A stretch of DNA of 64,000 nucleotides from Helicobacter pylori (GTDB lineage Bacteria; Campylobacterota; Campylobacteria; Campylobacterales; Helicobacteraceae). The stretch spans positions 558,001 to 622,000 of the forward strand of contig CP032046.1 of assembly GCA_008032955.1 (NCBI GenBank), written 5' to 3'. This document shows positions 19,541-27,620 of the stretch, in pieces. The stretch's first letter is position 1; each line of letters opens with the position of its first letter. A program made the translations under genes and the position numbers. The notes below the pieces were generated by a model. It made no database searches. It worked only from the letters and a program-made list of their open reading frames with translations, and was not told the origin of the DNA.

Positions 19541-19595
19541 TAAACTAAATATAAACTAAATATAAACTAAATATAAACTAAATATAAACTAAATA
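19541..19595. repeat. Five tandem copies of an 11-bp unit
   Basis: The unit TAAACTAAATA is repeated exactly five times with no mismatches, 27 bases after the ftsL-like stop. It adds stop codons in several frames and could vary in copy number between strains. Confidence 0.95.
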
Positions 19596-19706
19596 TAAAA
19601 AAACTTGCGTCAAGCAAGGTCTCTTATAAAGCGCTCTTAGGGGGCATTAAGTGCAAAATATCCCCCTATGCCATGATTTTACTATCAAACAAAGCAACTA
19701 AAACCC

Positions 19707-19966
19707 CTTTTTTTAGAAAAATTAAGGGGGGGGTTAAAGGTTTTGAGTGCCAAGTTTTTATTAAAAATGGCCTAATTAACGCTAAATTAGCCCTAAAACA
19801 AACGCTTGTTTTTAAAAATTTGTTTCAATTTAGATGTAAAGACCCCTTTAAACCCTTGATTTTTAGGAAAAACCCCTCTTAAATAGTATAATAGAAATTC
19901 CAAAAGCCTATAAAAGTTAATCAAGGAGCAACCATAAAAAATATTCACTTCGCTTTTGTTATTCAG
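19707..19966 (+). repeat. Copy A of a duplicated hom upstream region
   Basis: This about 260-bp stretch is clearly similar to 20912-21166, which is the promoter and first codons of hom. Shared blocks are TTAGAAAA-ATTAAGG, a nearly identical 60 bp (19771-19830 against 20971-21030), TATAAT at 19887-19892, and the signal-peptide codons up to ATTCAG. It also carries a G8 run (19726-19733). The rest of the 19515-20004 interval has only the 11-bp tandem repeat. Confidence 0.85.
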
Positions 19967-19972
19967 TATATA
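19934..19972 (+). pseudogene. Stub of a hom gene 5' end with ATA in place of ATG
   Basis: After an AAGGAG site, the bases AACCATAAAAAATATTCAC read as the hom start (AACCATGAGAAAACTATTC in the intact copy) with ATG changed to ATA, then codons for FAFVIQ matching the hom signal-peptide bases. Similarity stops at ATTCAG, just before the ribosome site of the next gene. It looks like the remnant of a second hom gene. Confidence 0.65.
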
Positions 19973-20004
19973 ACACAACACTAACATCAGATAAGGAAAT
20001 ATAG

Positions 20005-20907
20005 ATGAAAAAAACGATTTCAGCGTTGTTTTTATCAGCATGTATAGGGTTATCGTCTGTTCATGCAGATAACGCTTTGATTTTACAAACAGATTTTAGC
20101 CTAAAAGACGGGGCCGTCTCGGCGATGAAAGGAGTCGCTTTCAGCGTTGATTCCCATCTCAAAATCTTTGATTTAACGCACGAAATCCCCCCGTATAACA
20201 TTTGGGAAGGCGCTTACCGCTTGTATCAGACCGCTAGTTATTGGCCAAAAGGCTCGGTATTTGTGAGCGTAGTGGATCCTGGCGTAGGCACTAAGCGTAA
20301 ATCGGTGGTATTGAAAACTAAAAACGGCCAGTATTTCGTCTCGCCGGATAACGGCACGCTGACTTTGGTGGCGCAAACTTTGGGGATTGATAGCGTGCGT
20401 GAAATTGACGAAAAAACTAACCGCTTGAAAGGTTCTGAAAAATCCTATACTTTCCATGGCCGTGATGTGTATGCTTACACTGGGGCGCGTTTGGCTTCTG
20501 GGGCGATCACATTCGAGCAGGTCGGGCCTGAGCTTCCCCCAAAAGTCGTTGAAATTCCTTACCAAAAAGCGAAAGCCACAAAAGGGGAAGTGAAAGGCAA
20601 TATCCCGATTTTGGATATTCAATATGGCAATGTTTGGAGCAATATCAGCGATAAACTGCTCAATCAAGCAGGGATCAAACGCAACGATACAGTGTGTGTA
20701 ACTATTTTTAAAGATTCTAAGAAACAATACGAAGGGAAAATGCCGTATGTCGCAAGTTTTGGCGATGTTTTAGAAGGCCAGCCGTTGGTCTATTTAAACA
20801 GCTTGTTGAACGTTTCCGTGGCGCTGAATAGGGATAATTTCGCGCAAAAATATCAAATTAAATCTGGAGCTGACTGGAATATTGATATAAAGAAGTGCAC
20901 TAAGTAA
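20005..20907 (+). CDS. Exported SAM hydrolase/hydroxide adenosyltransferase-like protein
   Basis: A 300-residue protein of the DUF62 SAM hydroxide adenosyltransferase family: LQTDFSLKDGAVSAMKG near residue 30, VSVVDPGVGT near 90, VSPDNGTLT near 114. Family members split SAM into adenosine and methionine. Unusually it has a clear signal peptide (MKKTISALFLSACIGLSSVHA), so it would act in the periplasm. Its DNA uses CTG, CCG and CGT codons more than neighbours do, which looks acquired. It is flanked by two copies of the hom upstream region. Start ATG with AAGGAA before it. The native substrate is uncertain. Confidence 0.82.
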   Translation: MKKTISALFLSACIGLSSVHADNALILQTDFSLKDGAVSAMKGVAFSVDSHLKIFDLTHEIPPYNIWEGAYRLYQTASYWPKGSVFVSVVDPGVGTKRKSVVLKTKNGQYFVSPDNGTLTLVAQTLGIDSVREIDEKTNRLKGSEKSYTFHGRDVYAYTGARLASGAITFEQVGPELPPKVVEIPYQKAKATKGEVKGNIPILDIQYGNVWSNISDKLLNQAGIKRNDTVCVTIFKDSKKQYEGKMPYVASFGDVLEGQPLVYLNSLLNVSVALNRDNFAQKYQIKSGADWNIDIKKCTK

Positions 20908-20911
20908 AGCG

Positions 20912-21166
20912 CTTTTTAGAAAATTAAGGGGAGTTAGAGATTTTTAACTATCAAACTTTGATTAACACAGCCTAATTAACGCTAAATTAGCCCTAAAACG
21001 AACGCTTGTTTTGAAAATTTTGTTTCAATATGAAACACTAATCCCTTGTAAAAACTTTAAATTGTGAAAAATAAATAAACCATCCCCTTAAATTGTATAA
21101 TAAAGGCGCTATAAACTAAAAAGAGATAACCATGAGAAAACTATTCATCCCACTTTTATTATTCAG
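20912..21166 (+). repeat. Copy B of the hom upstream region (functional copy)
   Basis: Matches copy A at 19707-19966 over its whole length with scattered differences. It includes the -10 TATAAT at 21096-21101 preceded by TG, and runs into the first dozen codons of hom. Confidence 0.85.
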
Positions 21167-23111
21167 CGCTTTAGAAGCGAACGAGAAAAATGGCTTTTTC
21201 ATAGAAGCCGGGTTTGAAACTGGGCTATTAGAAGGCACGCAAACGCAAGAAAAAAGACACACCACCACAAAAAACACTTACGCAACTTATAACTATTTAC
21301 CCACAGATAGCGTTTTAAAAAGAGCGGCTAATTTGTTCACAGACGCTAAATCCATATCACAATTAACATTTTCATCCTTATCCCCTATTAAAGTATTGTA
21401 TATTGGTGGTAAATTAACTATAGAAAATTTCTTACCTTATAATTTAAGCAATGTTAAACTGAGTTTTACAGACGCTCAAGGCAACACGATTGATCTAGGG
21501 GTGATAGAGACTATCCCCAAACACTCTAAGATGGTTTTGCCTGGAGAGGCATTTGATAGCCTAAAAGAGGCGTTTGATAAAATTGGCCCCTATACTTTCT
21601 TTCTTCCAAAATTTGAAGCCACTAGCACTTCTGTTTCTGACGCTAACACGCAAAGAGTGTTTGAAACGCTCAATAAGATTAAAACAAATCTGATAATGAA
21701 ATATAGTAATAAAAATCCAAGCAATTTCAACACTTGTCCTTACAATAATAATGGTAATACCAAAAATGATTGTTGGCAAAATTTCACCCCACAAACCGCA
21801 GAAGAATTCACCAATTTAATGTTGAACATGATCGCTGTCTTAGACTCCCAATCTTGGGGCGATGCGATTTTAAACGCTCCTTTTGAATTCACTAACAGCT
21901 CAACAGATTGCGATAATAATCCTTCAAAATGCGTAAATCCCGGAGTAAATGGGCGTGTTGATACTAAAGTCGATCAACAATATATACTCAACAAACAAGG
22001 TATTATTAATAATTTTAGAAAAAAAATAGAAATTGATGCGGTTGTTTTAAAAGATTCAGGGGTTGTAGGGTTAGCCAATGGATATGGTAATGATGGTGAA
22101 TATGGCACATTAGGAGTAGTGGCTTCTGCTTTAGATCCTAAAAAACTCTTTGGTAATGACCTTAAGACTATCAATTTAGAGGATTTAAGGACCATTTTGC
22201 ATGAATTCAGCCACACTAAGGGTTATACTCATAACGGGAACATGACTTACCAAAGGGTGCCAACCGGTCAAAGTGAAAATGGCAAACCAAAAGATTCTGA
22301 TGGCCTCCCTTATAATGTGTGTTCGCTTTATGGGGGTCAAGGTCAGAGCGCTTTCCCTAGCAACTACCCTAATTCCATCTATCACAATTGCGCGGATGTC
22401 CCAGCTGGGTTTCTAGGGGTAACGGCAGCGGTTTGGCAGCAACTCATCAATCAAAACGCTTTACCGATCAACTACGCTAACTTAGGGAGTCAAACAAACT
22501 ACAATCTAAACGCTAGTTTGAACACGCAAGATTTAGCCAATTCCATGCTCAGCACCATTCAAAAAACCTTTGTCACTTCTAGCGTTACCAACCACTATTT
22601 TTCAAGTGCTTCACAGAGTTTTAGAAGCCCTATTTTAGGGGTTAACGCTAAGATAGGCTATCAAAACTACTTTAATGATTTCATAGGGTTGGCTTATTAT
22701 GGCATCATCAAATACAACTATTCTAAAGCCCTTAATCAAAAAGTCCAGCAATTGAGCTATGGTGGGGGGATAGATTTGTTGTTGGATTTCATCACCACTT
22801 ACTCCAATAAAAATAGCCCTATAGGCGTTCAAAGAAACTTTTCTTCATCTTTTGGTATCTTTGGGGGGTTAAGGGGCTTGTATAACAGCTATTATGTGTT
22901 GAACAAAGTCAAAGGGAGCGGCAATTTAGATGTGGCTACTGGGTTGAATTACCGCTATAAGCATTCTAAATATTCTGTAGGGATTAGCATCCCTTTAGTC
23001 CAAAGAAAAGCTAGCGTCGTTTCTAGTGGTAGCGATTACACGAACTCTTTTGTTTTTAATGAAGGGGCTAGCCATTTTAAGGTGTTTTTCAATTACGGGT
23101 GGGTGTTTTAG
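21132..23111 (+). CDS. hom: Hom-family outer membrane protein (HomA/HomB type)
   Basis: A 659-residue Hom protein: short signal peptide (cleavage near SALEA), the NEKNGFFIEAGFETGLLEGT opening typical of the family, an exposed middle region with Cys pairs, and a C-terminal barrel ending in Phe after Hop-like strands. HomA and HomB differ in the middle; I cannot assign which confidently. Hom proteins are linked to adherence. Residues 357-367 read HEFSHTKGYTH, exactly the zinc-binding HExxHxxGxxH pattern of metzincin proteases, followed by GNMTY. The gene has its own promoter at 21096 and is not phase-variable by a visible tract. Confidence 0.88.
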   Translation: MRKLFIPLLLFSALEANEKNGFFIEAGFETGLLEGTQTQEKRHTTTKNTYATYNYLPTDSVLKRAANLFTDAKSISQLTFSSLSPIKVLYIGGKLTIENFLPYNLSNVKLSFTDAQGNTIDLGVIETIPKHSKMVLPGEAFDSLKEAFDKIGPYTFFLPKFEATSTSVSDANTQRVFETLNKIKTNLIMKYSNKNPSNFNTCPYNNNGNTKNDCWQNFTPQTAEEFTNLMLNMIAVLDSQSWGDAILNAPFEFTNSSTDCDNNPSKCVNPGVNGRVDTKVDQQYILNKQGIINNFRKKIEIDAVVLKDSGVVGLANGYGNDGEYGTLGVVASALDPKKLFGNDLKTINLEDLRTILHEFSHTKGYTHNGNMTYQRVPTGQSENGKPKDSDGLPYNVCSLYGGQGQSAFPSNYPNSIYHNCADVPAGFLGVTAAVWQQLINQNALPINYANLGSQTNYNLNASLNTQDLANSMLSTIQKTFVTSSVTNHYFSSASQSFRSPILGVNAKIGYQNYFNDFIGLAYYGIIKYNYSKALNQKVQQLSYGGGIDLLLDFITTYSNKNSPIGVQRNFSSSFGIFGGLRGLYNSYYVLNKVKGSGNLDVATGLNYRYKHSKYSVGISIPLVQRKASVVSSGSDYTNSFVFNEGASHFKVFFNYGWVF

Positions 23112-23302
23112 GGTGAGAAAGAAATTGATAAAAATAATATTTTTTTAAATAAAAGCCTTATTTTTGTCTTTTTTTCGTATAATAAGATTTAAGTTAGTAT
23201 GATAGTGGTGCGTTAAGATTTTTCAATCTTGTGCGATAAAATCAACGCTTCTTAATAAGCTCATAGTTTTAAACATTCAAAATAGTATAAATAAGGAAAG
23301 TC

Positions 23303-24523
23303 ATGTATGCGGCTCATCCTATTAAACCCCTAAAAGCCCCTAAACTCAAATCTCAATTTTTAAGGCGTGTGTTTGTGGGTGCGTCTATTAGGCGCTGGAA
23401 TGACCAAGCATGCCCTTTGGAATTTGTGGAATTAGACAAACAAGCCCATAAAGCGATGATTGCGTATCTGCTCGCTAAAGATTTAAAAGATGGGGGTCAT
23501 GACTTAGATTTAGATCTTTTGATTAAGTTCTTTTGCTTTGAATTTTTGGAGCGCTTGGTTTTAACCGATATTAAACCCCCTATTTTTTACGCCCTCCAAC
23601 AAACGCATAGTAAAGAGTTAGCTTCCTATGTCGCGCAAAGTTTGCAAGATGAAATCAGCGCGTATTTTTCTTTAGAGGAACTCAAAGAGTATTTAAGCCA
23701 CAGACCCCAAATTTTAGAAACTCAAATTTTAGAAAGTGCGCATTTTTATGCGTCTAAGTGGGAGTTTGATATTATTTATCATTTTAACCCCAACATGTAT
23801 GGCGTGAAAGAAATTAAAGATAAAATTGACAAGCAACTCCACAATAACGAGCATTTGTTTGAAGGGCTTTTTGGGGAAAAAGAAGATCTGAAAAAATTGG
23901 TGAGCATGTTTGGGCAGTTGCGTTTCCAAAAGCGCTGGAGTCAGACCCCAAGAGTGCCGCAAACCAGTGTCTTAGGGCATACCTTATGCGTGGCGCTTAT
24001 GGGGTATTTGTTGAGCTTTGATTTAAAAGCTTGTAAAAGCATGCGGATCAATCATTTTTTGGGCGGGCTTTTCCATGATTTGCCCGAGATTTTAACCCGA
24101 GACATTATCACGCCCATCAAACAAAGCGTTGCAGGGCTTGATCATTGCATTAAAGAGATTGAAAAAAAGGAAATGCAAAACAAAGTCTATTCCTTTGTGT
24201 CTCTGGGCGTTCAAGAAGATTTGAAATATTTCACCGAAAACGAGTTTAAAAACCGCTACAAAGACAAGTCTAACAAAATCGTTTTCACTAAAGACGCTGA
24301 AGAATTATTCACGCTTTATAACAGCGATGAATATCTTGGGGTTTGTGGGGAGCTTTTAAAGGTGTGCGATCATTTGAGCGCGTTTTTAGAAGCTCAAATC
24401 TCTCTTTCTCATGGCATTTCTAGCTACGATTTAATCCAAGGAGCTAAAAACCTTTTAGAATTGCGATCCCAAACGGAATTGCTTGATTTAGACTTAGGAA
24501 AGTTGTTTAGGGATTTCAAATGA
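23303..24523 (+). CDS. HD-domain hydrolase, YfbR-like
   Basis: A 406-residue protein with HD phosphohydrolase motifs: SVLGHTLCVAL (His) and FHDLPEILTRDIITPIK, where the HD pair and the DIITP block resemble the YfbR 5'-nucleotidase group. A later Asp-rich KVCDHLSAFLEAQ fits the closing Asp motif. The N-terminal 150 residues are a separate helical part without a name. The substrate is likely a nucleotide but is unproved. ATG start with AAGGAA before it; its stop overlaps the start of the fic gene by 4 bases. Confidence 0.8.
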   Translation: MYAAHPIKPLKAPKLKSQFLRRVFVGASIRRWNDQACPLEFVELDKQAHKAMIAYLLAKDLKDGGHDLDLDLLIKFFCFEFLERLVLTDIKPPIFYALQQTHSKELASYVAQSLQDEISAYFSLEELKEYLSHRPQILETQILESAHFYASKWEFDIIYHFNPNMYGVKEIKDKIDKQLHNNEHLFEGLFGEKEDLKKLVSMFGQLRFQKRWSQTPRVPQTSVLGHTLCVALMGYLLSFDLKACKSMRINHFLGGLFHDLPEILTRDIITPIKQSVAGLDHCIKEIEKKEMQNKVYSFVSLGVQEDLKYFTENEFKNRYKDKSNKIVFTKDAEELFTLYNSDEYLGVCGELLKVCDHLSAFLEAQISLSHGISSYDLIQGAKNLLELRSQTELLDLDLGKLFRDFK

Positions 24524-25225
24524 TGAACTATAAAGAATTACTAGAATTTAACGATTACGCTATGGATTTGACTATTCGCATGGCTCATCATAGCACCGCT
24601 ATTGAAAACAATCCTTTGAGCCTTGCTGAAACCATAAGTATTTTAACCACCGAATACATTCCTAGAGAAATGCCCCAAAGAGCTTTCTTTGAAGTGAAAA
24701 ACTATCAAAACATGCTCTTCTTTCTGTTAGAAAACCTGAATAAAGGACAAAGCGTTGATAGTTTTTTTATAAGAGAGTTGCATGGGATTTTAATGAATTT
24801 TTTACTCCCTAATAAGGGGGCTTTCAAAACGACTGATAATACCATTTTAGGAGCTAGTTCTGAAATGACCCCCATTTTCAAGCGTCTATGGCTATGAAAG
24901 AATGGTGCTATAATCTCAATCATAAGATGAAGACCTTACAAGATAAAGAAGAAAAACTAAAAGCCATTTTAGAACAACACATTTTGTTTGAAAGGATACA
25001 CCCTTTTAGGATGGTAATAGTAGGGTGGGCAGAATGCTAATCTTTTATAGCGCTTTAGAGCAAAACTTAATACCATTTGTGATCACTAAAGAGCAAAAAG
25101 AGGCTTACATTAAGGCTTTAGACACGCACAATACAGAAAGCTTATACCAACTCGCTAAAGTATCCCAAGAGTTTGAATTCACACGCATACAAGGGCAAAT
25201 GATACTCAATAAGAATAAGCCCTAA
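24520..25225 (+). pseudogene. fic: Fic-domain protein, two frameshifts
   Basis: Three frames join into a 235-residue Fic protein if one base is added at AA 24880-24881 and one at GG 25009-25010. The N-terminus has the auto-inhibitory pattern STAIENN (S/T-x-x-x-E-G/N). The catalytic region becomes ERIHPFRDGNSRVGRM; the usual motif is HPFxxGNGRxxR, so a Ser stands where Gly is expected. Fic enzymes transfer AMP or similar groups to proteins. It overlaps the HD gene and may form a pair with it. Both breaks are in 2-base runs, so true decay and sequence error are both possible. Confidence 0.8.
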
Positions 25226-25236
25226 AATCATGGTTT

Positions 25237-26481
25237 TCAAGCGCGCATCAAATAGAGCCTTTTCCTTTCGCTTGAAGAAGCGATGTTGAGCAGTTGGCGG
25301 TATTTGGTGATCGTTCTTCTTACCATTTTCAAATGGAATTTTTCTTCAATGAGTTCTAAAATCTTAGCGTCGCTCAAAGGCTCTTTTTTGTCTTCATTTT
25401 TAATCAATTCTAAAAGATAGTCTTTAATCACAGCGTTTGAAGTCTCGCTATTGTCTAAGGCGATGCTAAAGAAATGCTTAATGGGGAAAACCCCCCTTTC
25501 GCATGCCAAATATTTATTAGAAATGGCCCTTGAAATCGTGCTTACAGAGTGGTTAAATTCATTGGCTAAATCCAATAATTTTAAAGGGCGTAATTCCTTG
25601 CCCTTAAAAAAATCGTATTGATATTCTAAAAGCATCAGGCCGATTTTATAAATCGTGGCTTTTCGTAAATTTAGTGCATCAATCAAATCTTTGGCTTCTT
25701 TTAATTTTTCTTTTAAATAATCGCTATCCTTAAAGCGATTTTCTTCTAAACTGATTGTTGGGTAGCTCTCATCGTTCAAACGCACAATCATTTCATTATC
25801 CACTTCTAAAATAAAAAGCTCAGGAATGACTTCTATTTCTTTTTCTAAAAACTCAATGGCTGGGGGGTTTTTAAAGGATTTTAAAATCTTTAAAGCCTTT
25901 TCATAATAAAAATCTTTAGAAAATTCATGGTGTTTTTCTAAATTTAAAATGATTTTTCGCGTTTCTTCATAAAGCTCGTTATTGTCCAATTCCCTACCCT
26001 CTAACTGGAATAAAAAGCCCTCTTTCATGTCTTTAGCGCCAATGCCAGCGGGATTAAGGTAACTAAAACGCTTGCGCACTTTTTCATAAACTTCGCTCTC
26101 TACCCCTAAAATCTTAGCCCTTTCTTCAACGCTTTCTTCAAAATACCCTTCACTATCCAGCCCGCTGATAATATCCATAGCGATTTTTTGAGAGGTTTCA
26201 GTGGGAAAGAGAGGGGGAATGATTTGAGATTCTAAAGTTTCAAAAAGGCTTTTAGATGCGATTGTAAAATTTTCTAAATGATCGCTGCTCTTTTTAGCGC
26301 TAAAACGATCGCTAAAATTTTTAATGCGTTTGTTTTCAATTTTGATTAAAAGGTTATCTAAAGCGTTTTGTTTCAACACTTCTTCTAAATCTTCAAGCTC
26401 GCTTTGTAAAATGGGGAGCCACCCTTTTAAAGTAGCGTTTAATTTGTTTTTAGGGCTAAGGTTTGCGCGTAAGATCGCCAT
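25237..26481 (-). CDS. rpoN: RNA polymerase sigma54 factor
   Basis: A 414-residue RpoN, somewhat short for the family. The C-terminal RpoN box is present as [14 protein letters not shown], after the helix-turn-helix ([21 protein letters not shown]). The N-terminal activator-interacting region is reduced compared with the usual Gln-rich domain. In H. pylori RpoN directs middle flagellar genes with the activator FlgR, encoded at 11.4-12.6 kb. It follows lptB by 2 bases on the same strand, the common lptB-rpoN order of Gram-negative bacteria. Confidence 0.95.
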   Translation of the reverse strand: MAILRANLSPKNKLNATLKGWLPILQSELEDLEEVLKQNALDNLLIKIENKRIKNFSDRFSAKKSSDHLENFTIASKSLFETLESQIIPPLFPTETSQKIAMDIISGLDSEGYFEESVEERAKILGVESEVYEKVRKRFSYLNPAGIGAKDMKEGFLFQLEGRELDNNELYEETRKIILNLEKHHEFSKDFYYEKALKILKSFKNPPAIEFLEKEIEVIPELFILEVDNEMIVRLNDESYPTISLEENRFKDSDYLKEKLKEAKDLIDALNLRKATIYKIGLMLLEYQYDFFKGKELRPLKLLDLANEFNHSVSTISRAISNKYLACERGVFPIKHFFSIALDNSETSNAVIKDYLLELIKNEDKKEPLSDAKILELIEEKFHLKMVRRTITKYRQLLNIASSSERKRLYLMRA

Positions 26482-26483
26482 GT

Positions 26484-27206
26484 CTATACCTTAAAATTTT
26501 CCCCTAAATAATACTTACGCACCAAAGCGTTTTCATAAATTTCATTAGCGTTCCCACTCGCCAAAAGCGTGCCGCTTTTAATCACATACGCCCTATGGCA
26601 CACGCTCAAAGTCTCTCGCACATTGTGATCAGTGATCAACACACCAATGTTTAATTCTATCAAGCTTTCAATGATTTTTTGAATGTCAATCACCGCGATC
26701 GGATCCACGCCCGCAAAAGGCTCATCTAACAGCACGAATTTAGGGTTTTTCATTAAAGCCCTAGCGATTTCTACGCGCCTTCTTTCTCCCCCACTCAAGC
26801 TCATGCCCTTGCGCTCTCTTATGGCTTGGATATTAAAAGCGTCTAGCAAGCTTTCCATTTTTTCTTCGCTCTCTTTAGAGTTTTTAAAAGTGCTCTCTCC
26901 TGCTAGGGCCAGATTCTCTTCCACGCTCAATTCTTTAAAAATGCTAGATTCTTGGGGCAAGTAACCTATGCCTAAATTAGAACGCTTGTGTAAAGGGTAT
27001 TTAGCTAAATTCACATCGTTTAAATAAACGCTCCCCCCACTAGGCTCTAAAAGCCCACATATCATATAAAAGGTGGTGGTTTTACCCGCCCCATTAGGCC
27101 CTAAAAGCCCCACCACTTCGCCGCTTTTCACTTCTAAAGAAACATCTGAAACGATTTTGGTTTTTTTAATCTGTTTGTTTAAATGCTCTGCTTTTAAAAT
27201 ATCCAT
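26484..27206 (-). CDS. lptB: LPS export ABC transporter ATPase LptB
   Basis: A 240-residue ATPase with Walker [10 protein letters not shown], signature LSGGERRR, Walker [14 protein letters not shown], and the LptB-type His switch [10 protein letters not shown]. It powers LPS transport with LptF/LptG from the inner membrane. Its position immediately before rpoN is the standard linkage and supports LptB over a branched-chain amino-acid ATPase. It lies 12 bases after tsaE. Confidence 0.93.
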   Translation of the reverse strand: MDILKAEHLNKQIKKTKIVSDVSLEVKSGEVVGLLGPNGAGKTTTFYMICGLLEPSGGSVYLNDVNLAKYPLHKRSNLGIGYLPQESSIFKELSVEENLALAGESTFKNSKESEEKMESLLDAFNIQAIRERKGMSLSGGERRRVEIARALMKNPKFVLLDEPFAGVDPIAVIDIQKIIESLIELNIGVLITDHNVRETLSVCHRAYVIKSGTLLASGNANEIYENALVRKYYLGENFKV

Positions 27207-27218
27207 TCAAGAGACCCT

Positions 27219-27620
27219 TTAAGCGATCTTTATCGTATAAAAACGGCTAGTTGGTTCGGTTTTGATTTCCACAACCTTAATAGCTAAATCGTATTTTTTT
27301 AAAATTTTTTCTAATTTTTCATCGCCCCATTCCACAAAATGGATCCCCTTTTCTAACAAACACTCCAACATGCCAAGCTCCAAGCAAGCCTTTAAATCGC
27401 GCATGTAAAAATCGTAATGGAACACGCTCTCGCTATAAGCATGCATCAAGCTAAAGGTTGGGGAAGTCGCTTGAATGTCTAAACCCAAATGTTTCAAGCA
27501 CGCTTGAACTAAGGTCGTTTTACCGCTCCCCACAACGCCTTTTAAAAGCACCACCCCCTTAAAATCATCTTTTAAAATTGCAGCCGCCACTTTGTCTAGC
27601 TCGTCTAAATTCGCTCTCAT
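27219..27620 (-). CDS. tsaE: tRNA threonylcarbamoyladenosine synthesis ATPase TsaE
   Basis: A 133-residue P-loop protein with GVVGSGKTTLVQ near residue 28, SPTFSLMHAY and the VEWGDEKLE segment that marks TsaE. It supports TsaB/TsaD in making t6A at position 37 of ANN-decoding tRNAs. The start overlaps the end of dnaX by 4 bases, so expression is probably coupled. Confidence 0.93.
   Translation of the reverse strand: MRANLDELDKVAAAILKDDFKGVVLLKGVVGSGKTTLVQACLKHLGLDIQATSPTFSLMHAYSESVFHYDFYMRDLKACLELGMLECLLEKGIHFVEWGDEKLEKILKKYDLAIKVVEIKTEPTSRFYTIKIA

Noticed and set aside
20173..20727. 184-codon minus-strand frame opposite the SAM-hydrolase-like gene
   Set aside because: It mirrors a better supported gene, has no ribosome site or recognisable motif, and long antisense frames are expected where codon bias favours certain third bases.
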